Assembly (NCBI RefSeq): GCF_009377195.2
Contig: NZ_VJXX01000001.1
Coordinates: forward strand, 1,054,001-1,118,000
Reading direction: 5' to 3'
Length of the DNA: 64,000 nucleotides
Source of the DNA: Arthrobacter bussei
GTDB taxonomy: Bacteria; Actinomycetota; Actinomycetes; Actinomycetales; Micrococcaceae
In this document: piece after piece, positions 57,766 through 64,000 of the stretch
How positions within the stretch are numbered: the stretch's first letter is position 1
Layout: each line of letters begins with the position of its first letter
The notes under the pieces: model-generated
Seen by the model: only the letters and a program-made list of their open reading frames with translations
The model's database searches: none
Told to the model about the DNA's origin: nothing
Translations under genes and position numbers: made by a program

Positions 57766-57946
57766 GATCCACCGCGGAACGATCCACCGCGGAACGGGGC
57801 ATCCGTAGCGAGATCGGTCCGCCTCGCCATCCCGCCCACCGACCCGGCCACGGTCGCTGCGCGCAGGCTGGTCCGCTCGCCGCCCCTCCCCCTGACCGGC
57901 CCGGACCGCCTCGCCGTCCCGCCCACCGACCAGCCCCGGTCGCTGG
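57766..57946. repeat. degenerate direct repeats in the purM-xylanase intergenic region
   Basis: The roughly 340-base gap between purM and the xylanase gene holds no gene. It contains an exact tandem pair of a 15-base unit (CGATCCACCGCGGAA, 57766-57795) and two imperfect copies of a 43-base segment at 57818-57860 and 57904-57946 (shared core CGCCTCGCC, CCCGCCCACCGACC, CGGTCGCTG). Confidence 0.75.
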
Positions 57947-57955
57947 GCAGAGACG

Positions 57956-57995
57956 CTTCCTCCCGCTGACCGGCCTCCGCCGGTGGGAGGAAGCC
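57956..57995. terminator. hairpin after purM
   Basis: Arms GCTTCCTCCC and GGGAGGAAGC with an inner CCGGC/GCCGG stem. Confidence 0.7.
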
Positions 57996-58021
57996 CACCC
58001 TGGCGAAGCCGGCAATGGCTC

Positions 58022-58069
58022 CACGACGAAGCCCCCGCCCTCTTCGAGGAGGACGGGGGCTTCGTCGTG
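58022..58069. terminator. terminator between purM and the xylanase gene
   Basis: Perfect 16-base arms starting CACGACGAAGCCCCCG, 16 bases beyond the xylanase stop; bidirectional. Confidence 0.85.
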
Positions 58070-58084
58070 CCGGGGCGGGCAGGC

Positions 58085-61000
58085 TCAGGGCTTTCCGGGT
58101 GCCTTGCGGATCACGACGACGTCGAAGGAGCTGGTCCGCGTGTTCCCCGCCTCGTCCGTCGCGGTGCACGTGACCGTCGTGGTGCCGATGCGGAAGCGGG
58201 ATCCCGACGCCGGCGCGCAGTCGAGGGGTACGGCGCCGTCGAGCGTGTCGATGGCGGACGGCGGGGCGTAGGTCACCTTCGCCCCGCTGGCGCCGTTGGA
58301 CACCGCCGTGACGTCCGGGGAGTCCGCGATGCGCGGGGGCAGGACGTCGGCCGGGCGGGCCGGCAGCCGTGACGGATCGACGATGCCCCAGTAGGCCGGC
58401 GTGACCTGCAGGTCGTCGTCGAACGGCAGGGGCTGCTCCCAGGGGCGTGCCATCGGCCACGTCCGCAGCCAGGTGCGCGCATTGCTGATGCCCCAGAACG
58501 TCACGGACTCCACCGAGTCGGCGTGGTCCGTGAGCATCGCGAACAGGTCCCGGTAGTAGTAGCCGACCTCCGCAGCGGCATCGGCGTCGTTCCGGAAGGC
58601 GGGACTGTACGGATCCGCCGGAACACCGCTGACGTCGGCGCCCTGGTTCTCGGTGGAAGCGTTGACGTCCAGCTCGGTGATCGCCTGCAGGAGGGTGGGA
58701 TCGAGTGCCTCGACGGCCTCGATGGAATCCTCCAGCCACTGCACGGGCCGGGCGACATCGACGTGCGCCTGGTGTCCCACGCCGTCGATGGGGACGGACC
58801 GCGCCTGCAGGGCCCCGATGAGGTCGAGGTAGTCGGCGCGCTTCCCGGGCATCTCCGTGTTGTAGTCGTTGATGAACAGCTCCGCGTCGGGGAAGTACCG
58901 GTCGGCGAGGCGGAAGGCCTCGTCGACGAAGCCCTCGCCGAGGACCTGGAACCAGCGGCTGTCCCGCATGTCGTGGGGGTTGGCCGTGTCGCCGTCCGCG
59001 ATGACCTCGTTCACCACGTCCCAGGCCCAGATGGGACTGTCACCGTCGGGGTAGCGCGCATCGATGTGGTCGGCGATCCCCTTGATGTGGGCCTCCATGC
59101 GCGTCTTCAGCAGCGCCTGGTCCGCCGGGCTGTTCGTGAGGTCCCGGTCACCGTCCCTGAAGAACCAGGCCGGCGTCTGGGAGTGCCAGGCGAGGACGTG
59201 CCCGTACACCTCGACGCCGTTCGCGTCCGCGAAATCGAGCAGCTGGTCCAGCTGGGTGAAGGTGAACTGCCCCTCCACCGGCTGCACGCTCTCCGGCTTC
59301 CCGGCGTTCTCGGGGGTGAAGGCGTTGTAGTGCTTGCGGAGCAGGTCTGCTGCGGTACCCACCGTCTCCCGAGCGTCGATCGCCACGCCGACGTGCTCGA
59401 TCCCCTGGCTGCCGAGCACGTCCTTCAGCGCCGGGACCTCCGCCTGGATCGGCGTCTCGGCGAACGGTGCCAGGCTGAAGTCATCGAGCAGGAAGTCGAC
59501 CCCGACGGGTCCCTCGACGTAGACCTGCGCCGTGTCGGCCGCAGCGCCGAGCGTGTACGTGCCCTTCAGCTCCGTCCAGCCGTCGGCCGTGACGGACGCG
59601 CCCGCGCCGGCGACGCCGTCGTAGGCACTGCCGCCGCCGTTGTCGCGCTGCACCGAGACCTTGAGGGAGGCCGGCTGCTGCCCGGGCGCGAGCCTCGCCC
59701 ACACCGACACCTCGACGGCGACGCCGACGGGAAGGCCCGCCGTGACGTCGAGCGCCGCACCGTGCCAGGGCTGCGTGCGCCCGGTGACCAGCAGGCTGCC
59801 GGTCCCGGTGCGGGCGTCGGTCGAGGTGGAGACCGAGACGCCGTCGCCCCGGGCGGTCCACCCGTCGGTGCCGGTCTCGAACCCGGAGGTGATCCCCGCC
59901 GTCGCAGCTGCCGCCCCGCCCTGCGGGAGCGTGAAGGTCCAGCCCTCGGCCAATTTCTCGGCGACGACCGTCGCCACGGCGTCCACGGTGTTCGACCGGT
60001 CTCCGCCGCCGTCGTGGGCGAGCACCACCGCGCCGGGTGTGAAGGCTGCGCGGAGGTTCGCGGTCAGGGTCTCCTCGCCGAGATCGTTGCCGTCCCAGTC
60101 GAAGATGACGTTGCCGAGCCCGAGCGGCTGCATGCCGAGCGCGGCAGCCACCTCGCCGGTGGCACCCCAGCTCCCGTTCGGTGCCCTGAAGTAGGGCACC
60201 GGCTGGGCCGGATCGCCGACGGCGGCGCGGATGATGCGGAGGTTCTCCTTGAGGTCCGTCTCCACCTGGCCCTGGGTCCACGAGCCCATGTCCGCATAGG
60301 ACGTCCCGTGGTTGCAGAGCGTGTGCCCCTCGGCGACGATCCGGCGCAGCAGGTCGGCGCCGCCCTCGGCCTGCACGTTCTGGCCGATGATGCAGAAGGT
60401 CGCGGTGATGCCGCTGTCCCGGAGGAGATCGAGCACGGCGTCGGTCTCCCCCGGGTTGGGGCCGTCGTCGAAGGTGAGGGCGACCGCGTTCCCGGTGCCG
60501 CGCGCAGCGGCGACGGGTGTGCTCGTGGGGTTGCCCGCACCGCCCGGGACGAACGCGGGGTCAGGGGTCGGTTGCCAGGTGCCGCCGTCGGCGGATGCCG
60601 CCGTGCCGGTGATCACGACGTCGTCCACGAGGTAGTCGTACGGCGCGCCGAGGTCCGAGGTGCCGAGGTAGGCCCGCAGCGTGGCGGGATCCGCGCCGGC
60701 GGGTGCGGTGAAGGTGCCGGAGACCGTGGTCCAGGCGTCGGCCGAGACGGTGGTGTTGCCGACCCAGCTGTAGGCGGGTTCCACGACGAAGCGGGCCGAG
60801 GCCGTCGTGCCGGGTGCGGACGCCAGCTTCAGCTGCGCGGAGAACGTGTAGGTGCCGCCCGCCTGCAGCAGGTTCGCGGGCGTCTTGATGCCGTCGTAGT
60901 CGTTGGCACGCCCGGTCACGAAAAGGGCCTTGTCGCCGCCGTCCTCGACGACGGACAGGGTAACAGCACCGTTCTGCACGAGGGGGCCGGGATCGCCGTC

Positions 61001-61132
61001 CTCGAAGTCCTCACTGAGGATCACGGCGGGCTCATCGGGGTCGGCGGCCTGCGCGGCCGGGAGCATCAGGGCCCCGGCTCCGGCCATCAGCCCGAAGGCC
61101 GTGGCGCCTGCGATCAGACGTCGTTGTCTCAT
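58085..61132 (-). CDS. secreted bifunctional CE4 deacetylase / GH10 xylanase
   Basis: 1015 residues from ATG 61132 (GGAGA upstream). Signal peptide (cleavage near 30), a carbohydrate-binding-like beta domain (about 35-180), CE4 polysaccharide deacetylase (about 213-405; LTFDDGPN with Asp222/223, His275 in LCNHGTSYADM, RAPNGSWG), a second CBM4/22-like domain (415-555), GH10 (about 565-925; acid/base Glu709 in WDVVNEV, nucleophile Glu820 in ITELDVN) and a C-terminal HYR-like domain (930-1015). In CE4 the second metal-binding His of HxxxH is replaced by Tyr279. It would remove acetyl groups from and cleave xylan outside the cell. Lies downstream of the second xylanase. Confidence 0.93.
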   Translation of the reverse strand: MRQRRLIAGATAFGLMAGAGALMLPAAQAADPDEPAVILSEDFEDGDPGPLVQNGAVTLSVVEDGGDKALFVTGRANDYDGIKTPANLLQAGGTYTFSAQLKLASAPGTTASARFVVEPAYSWVGNTTVSADAWTTVSGTFTAPAGADPATLRAYLGTSDLGAPYDYLVDDVVITGTAASADGGTWQPTPDPAFVPGGAGNPTSTPVAAARGTGNAVALTFDDGPNPGETDAVLDLLRDSGITATFCIIGQNVQAEGGADLLRRIVAEGHTLCNHGTSYADMGSWTQGQVETDLKENLRIIRAAVGDPAQPVPYFRAPNGSWGATGEVAAALGMQPLGLGNVIFDWDGNDLGEETLTANLRAAFTPGAVVLAHDGGGDRSNTVDAVATVVAEKLAEGWTFTLPQGGAAAATAGITSGFETGTDGWTARGDGVSVSTSTDARTGTGSLLVTGRTQPWHGAALDVTAGLPVGVAVEVSVWARLAPGQQPASLKVSVQRDNGGGSAYDGVAGAGASVTADGWTELKGTYTLGAAADTAQVYVEGPVGVDFLLDDFSLAPFAETPIQAEVPALKDVLGSQGIEHVGVAIDARETVGTAADLLRKHYNAFTPENAGKPESVQPVEGQFTFTQLDQLLDFADANGVEVYGHVLAWHSQTPAWFFRDGDRDLTNSPADQALLKTRMEAHIKGIADHIDARYPDGDSPIWAWDVVNEVIADGDTANPHDMRDSRWFQVLGEGFVDEAFRLADRYFPDAELFINDYNTEMPGKRADYLDLIGALQARSVPIDGVGHQAHVDVARPVQWLEDSIEAVEALDPTLLQAITELDVNASTENQGADVSGVPADPYSPAFRNDADAAAEVGYYYRDLFAMLTDHADSVESVTFWGISNARTWLRTWPMARPWEQPLPFDDDLQVTPAYWGIVDPSRLPARPADVLPPRIADSPDVTAVSNGASGAKVTYAPPSAIDTLDGAVPLDCAPASGSRFRIGTTTVTCTATDEAGNTRTSSFDVVVIRKAPGKP

Positions 61133-61245
61133 GGTTCTCCTTCGTCGTGCGTCCGGCCCCCGCGGGAACCGGACAGCAGCCGCGGAAAGCGGCGGTGGGG
61201 GTGCGATGGTCACGCACGGGTGCTGCGGGTGGTGCGGGTGCGTGC

Positions 61246-61282
61246 GCAGGGCGGGCGAGGTCCCCCTCCATGCCCGCCCTGC
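61246..61282. terminator. hairpin after the GH10 xylanase gene
   Basis: Perfect 11-base arms GCAGGGCGGGC/GCCCGCCCTGC, 10 bases after the xylanase stop on the minus strand; it may partly uncouple the two xylanase genes. Confidence 0.75.
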
Positions 61283-61291
61283 AGTTCCGGA

Positions 61292-62464
61292 CTAGCGGTT
61301 GCCGCGTCCGGGCGACGCCTGCTCGAGGGTGTCCTGCAATGCGTAGTAGGCGGGCTTGCGGGTGAAGTCGTCCTCCATGACGGTGGCTTCGCCCTCGCCG
61401 CTGAAGAAGACCGGGACCCACGAGTACTTGTCCGTGAAGCCCCAGATGGTGAACGAGTTGCACTCCTCGACCGAGACGCAGGCCTCGAGGGCCCGCTGGT
61501 AGTAGCTCGCCTGGGTGGCGAGCTGCGCGTCGGTGGGCTCCGTCCCTGCTGCGACGTCCATACGGACGTCGATCTCCGTGATCGCGGTCTCGAGTCCCAG
61601 GTCGTCGAAGCGCTGCAGGTTCGCCTGCAGGTCGCCCGGGAAGCCGTAGCGCGTGCTCAGGTGCCCCTGGATGGCGAACCCGTCCACCGGTACGCCCTCG
61701 GCCTGCAGGCGCGGGATCAGCTCGAGATAGGCGTTGCTCTTCGCGTTGACACTCTCCACGCCGTAGTCGTTGAAGAACAGCGCGGCCTTCGGATCGGCCT
61801 CGTGGGCCCAGCGGAACGCATCGGCGATGATCTCCGGGCCCAGCTCACGGATCCAGATGTTGTCCGTGGTGCGCAGTGTCCCGTTGTCGTTGAAGATCTC
61901 GTTAGCCACATCCCATTGCTGGATCTTGCCCGCATAGCGGCCGACCACCGTCTGGATGTGGTCCTTCAGGATGGCCCGCAGCTCCTCCTTCGTGAAGTCG
62001 CCTTCCTCGAGCCACTCCGGGTTCTGGCTGTGCCAGAAGAGGGTGTGCCCGCGGACCACCTGCTTGTTGGCCTGGGCGAACTGCACGATCGCGTCCATCT
62101 CGGCGAACCGGTAGGTGCCCTGTTCGGGGTGGACGAACTCCCACTTGAGCTGGTTCTCGGGGGAGACGGAGTTGAACTCGGCGGCAAGGCGGGCGCGGTA
62201 CTCCTGGTCGAAGGTGAACGGGTCGGGGTAGGGCTGCGTCTCGTGGTGTCCGCCTCCTGCCACGGCCGTGCCGATCCTGAGGTCCTTCGGCGCGACCCAG
62301 CGCAGGGTGTCCTTCTTGTCGTCTCCTTTCCCGATCCTCTTCTCCACTCCCTTCTCGATCCCTGGGGACCGGGAGGGCTGGGACGCGGCGTGGGCGGGAA
62401 CTGCGACGGGAAGAATCATGGCCGACGCGAGGACCGCGGCGGCGATGGATGAACGAACCTGCAT
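61292..62464 (-). CDS. secreted GH10 endo-1,4-beta-xylanase
   Basis: 390 residues from an ATG with AAGGAG upstream. Signal peptide with cleavage near AHA-A (27), a charged linker, then a single GH10 barrel: FNSVSPENQLKWEFV, GHTLFWHSQNPEW, acid/base Glu189 (WDVANEI) and nucleophile Glu297 (ITEIDVR). No binding domain. It is the first gene of the minus-strand xylanase unit, next to the operator shared with the LacI regulator. Confidence 0.96.
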   Translation of the reverse strand: MQVRSSIAAAVLASAMILPVAVPAHAASQPSRSPGIEKGVEKRIGKGDDKKDTLRWVAPKDLRIGTAVAGGGHHETQPYPDPFTFDQEYRARLAAEFNSVSPENQLKWEFVHPEQGTYRFAEMDAIVQFAQANKQVVRGHTLFWHSQNPEWLEEGDFTKEELRAILKDHIQTVVGRYAGKIQQWDVANEIFNDNGTLRTTDNIWIRELGPEIIADAFRWAHEADPKAALFFNDYGVESVNAKSNAYLELIPRLQAEGVPVDGFAIQGHLSTRYGFPGDLQANLQRFDDLGLETAITEIDVRMDVAAGTEPTDAQLATQASYYQRALEACVSVEECNSFTIWGFTDKYSWVPVFFSGEGEATVMEDDFTRKPAYYALQDTLEQASPGRGNR

Positions 62465-62515
62465 GAGCTCTCCTTCGAGGTACCTGAGGTGCGGCTACCG
62501 ATACAGTGATCGTGA

Positions 62516-62537
62516 TTTTCCGGAAGTTTCCGGAAAA
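62516..62537. promoter_or_regulatory. LacI-type operator between xylanase and lacI
   Basis: A 22-base palindrome symmetric at 20 of 22 positions, made of two TTCCGGAA cores flanked by T and A runs. It is 52 bases from the xylanase start and 107 from the regulator start; the only copy seen in the window. Confidence 0.72.
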
Positions 62538-62643
62538 GCCGTTGCTGTAGGTTAGGAACATCGCACCAGGAACGTCAAGGGTGCTGTCGAATACGGTCCC
62601 GGGGGTGCGCTGCTGCCTCTTCGGTGTTCCCAGGGAGGACGAT

Positions 62644-63669
62644 GTGCAGGACAATGCCCAACCCGCGGTGACCATCTCTGCCATCGCAGCCGCCGCCGGC
62701 GTCTCGGTACCGACGGTCTCCCGCGTCCTCAACGGCAGGTCCGACGTCGCCCCCGGCACCCGTGAACGCGTCGAGGCGCTGCTGCGTGAGTCCGGCTATC
62801 GACGCCGTGGCGCCGTCGTCGCCGCGCCGTCCGGGCTGGTTGACCTCGTCTTCAACGACCTGGACAGCCCATGGGCGGTCGAGATCATCCGGGGGGTGGA
62901 GGAGGCGCTCAACACCGAGGGGCTCTCGGTCGTGGTGTCCGCGATCCACCGCCGCGGCAGCGCGGACTCGACCCGCAAGTGGCTCGACACACTGGGCGCC
63001 CGGCCCAGCGACGGAGCCATCCTGGTCACGACGGACCTCGACTCCTTCCTCCATGCGGAGCTGCAACGGCTCCACCTTCCGATCGTGGTGATCGATCCCG
63101 CCGGGGTACCGGACCTGGAGGTGCCGACCATCGGCGCGACGAACTGGACCGGCGCCGTGAACGCGACGGAATACCTGATCCAGCAGAATCATCGCCGCAT
63201 CGGCTTCGTGGCGGGGCGTCCCGGGATCTGGTGCAGCCGGGCACGCCTGGACGGATACCGCGCCGGCCTCGAGGCGGCCGGCATCGCCGTGGACCCGGAC
63301 CTCGTCCAGGACGGCGACTTCGACTACGCCTCCGGCTTCAGGGCCGGCACCGCGCTCCTCGCCCTGCCGTATCGTCCGAGCGCCATCTTCGCGGCGAGCG
63401 ACCAGATGGCGCTCGGCGTGTACGAGGCCGCGCGCCAGCAGGGACTGCGCATCCCCGACGACCTCAGCGTGGTGGGCTTCGACGACCTGCCCGAAGCCGG
63501 CTGGGCCTCCCCTCCCCTGACGACCATCCGCCAGCCCCTCTCCGACATGGGCACGCTGGCCGCCCGAACACTCGTCCGGCTGATCCGCGGCGACGCGGTG
63601 GAGAGCCCCCGCATCGAGCTGTCCACCCGGCTCGTCCAGCGCGCCAGCGTTCGGGCACACGGGACCTGA
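62644..63669 (+). CDS. LacI family regulator of the xylan locus
   Basis: 341 residues from GTG 62644 (GGGAGGA upstream). LacI HTH: TISAIAAAAGVSVPTVSRVL followed by the hinge; sugar-binding core with LVDLVFNDLDSPWAVEIIRG and ASDQMALGVYEAARQQGL. It is placed between the divergent xylanase and xylA genes, so xylo-oligosaccharides or xylose are likely inducers. Earlier in-frame codons from 62581 lack a ribosome binding site. Confidence 0.92.
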   Translation: MQDNAQPAVTISAIAAAAGVSVPTVSRVLNGRSDVAPGTRERVEALLRESGYRRRGAVVAAPSGLVDLVFNDLDSPWAVEIIRGVEEALNTEGLSVVVSAIHRRGSADSTRKWLDTLGARPSDGAILVTTDLDSFLHAELQRLHLPIVVIDPAGVPDLEVPTIGATNWTGAVNATEYLIQQNHRRIGFVAGRPGIWCSRARLDGYRAGLEAAGIAVDPDLVQDGDFDYASGFRAGTALLALPYRPSAIFAASDQMALGVYEAARQQGLRIPDDLSVVGFDDLPEAGWASPPLTTIRQPLSDMGTLAARTLVRLIRGDAVESPRIELSTRLVQRASVRAHGT

Positions 63670-63683
63670 CGCCTGATTGCTGC

Positions 63684-63728
63684 TTGACTCCCGGCGAAAA
63701 GCTAATATGTTTGTAACGACAACATATT
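63684..63728 (+). promoter_or_regulatory. xylA promoter with overlapping operator palindrome
   Basis: -35 TTGACT (63684-63689), 16-base spacer, -10 TATGTT (63706-63711): the best sigma-70-type promoter in the window. It is overlapped by an inverted repeat, AATATGTT (63704-63711) and AACATATT (63721-63728), resembling ROK-type XylR operators of Gram-positive bacteria. Differs from the TTCCGGAA operator of the xylanases, so a second regulator is implied. Confidence 0.72.
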
Positions 63729-63753
63729 CGTCACACACCCTCTGGAGCACTCA

Positions 63754-64000
63754 ATGGCGATCGAGCCCACCCGCGACGACAAATTCTCCTTCGGACTCTG
63801 GACGGTGGGCTGGGAAGCCCAGGACCAGTTCGGATCCGCGACCCGCCCGCCCCTCGACGTCGTCGAGGCCGTCAACCGCCTCAGCGACCTCGGCGCGTAC
63901 GGCATCACGTTCCACGACGACGACCTCTTCCCCTTCGGTTCGTCGGCCGACGAGCGCCGGAACCAGATCGACCGACTGAAGGGCGCCCTCGACTCCACGG
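63754..64000 (+). CDS. xylA: xylose isomerase (partial, N-terminus)
   Basis: 82 residues visible; runs off the window. Converts xylose to xylulose. [15 protein letters not shown] and [14 protein letters not shown] (with the catalytic-site His) identify the actinobacterial xylose isomerase. The start has GGAG eight bases upstream. It completes a route from secreted xylanases to central metabolism. Confidence 0.95.
   Translation, partial: MAIEPTRDDKFSFGLWTVGWEAQDQFGSATRPPLDVVEAVNRLSDLGAYGITFHDDDLFPFGSSADERRNQIDRLKGALDST

Noticed and set aside
58523..62452. 1300-codon open frame on the plus strand across both xylanases
   Set aside because: Mirror of the GH10 genes, whose catalytic motifs are clear on the minus strand; composition not protein-like.

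Overview
This window comes from a GC-rich actinobacterium, most likely Arthrobacter or a close relative in the Micrococcaceae. The reasons are the very high GC, the many four-base ATGA or TGATG gene overlaps, and the gene content: a Tad-like pilus cluster with an Ssd-type protein, a MarP-type protease, Crp, and the actinobacterial polA-like exonuclease/polymerase. From memory, much of the gene order (topA, MrfA-type helicase, tad genes, CoA-type Nudix, nth, acs, marP, crp, Nudix, RidA, DUF4177, bifunctional PBP, metallophosphoesterase) follows the M. tuberculosis Rv3646c-Rv3683 block. The left part is therefore mostly conserved backbone, with accessory pieces set into it.

Layout. 1-5.9 kb: topA (cut by the window edge), a methyltransferase, trhO and a GNAT acetyltransferase. 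5.9-8.3 kb: MrfA-type repair helicase. 8.4-14 kb (minus strand): a seven-gene tad/Flp-type operon from ssd through tadA, tadB and tadC to three small pilin-like genes. 14-20.3 kb: exonuclease/polymerase, an orphan CpnT-N-terminus-like protein that may be a type VII substrate, CoA Nudix hydrolase, nth and a membrane protein. 20.4-25.6 kb: acs behind a Crp-like site, a divergent ohr/TetR pair with a palindromic operator, and an MHS-family transporter next to aroQ. 25.7-33.8 kb: a dipeptide/oligopeptide ABC system. Its two ATPases are fused and lie on the plus strand; its permeases and lipoprotein are on the minus strand. Between them lie a decayed reverse transcriptase and a DUF5996 gene. 34-42 kb: DUF2332, marP, crp, Nudix, RidA, DUF4177, ponA and a phosphoesterase. 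42-47 kb: a heterodimeric ABC exporter, tRNA-Pro(CGG) and a secreted propeller protein. 47.5-57.7 kb: purine genes in two divergent blocks (purD-purC and purF-purM) around a Moco oxidoreductase, an asparaginase, a sterol-carrier-like protein and two membrane proteins. 58-64 kb: a xylan locus with a CE4-GH10 bifunctional enzyme, a GH10 xylanase, a LacI regulator and the start of xylA, with strong palindromes at both control regions.

Regulation. Eight start codons are preceded by a -10-like hexamer (second base A, last base T) exactly six bases upstream, and two more by one seven bases upstream. This pattern predicts leaderless mRNAs and was used to choose starts. Perfect or near-perfect hairpins separate most converging units. 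Short in-frame tandem repeats (6, 12, 18 and 27 bp) sit in linkers of several proteins.

I found no insertion sequence, prophage, CRISPR array or intact defence island. The features most worth follow-up are the reverse-transcriptase remnant, the orphan CpnT-like protein, the leaderless-promoter pattern, the three new operator palindromes (ohr/tetR, xylanase/lacI, xylA), and a CE4 deacetylase domain with Tyr where the second metal-binding His is expected.
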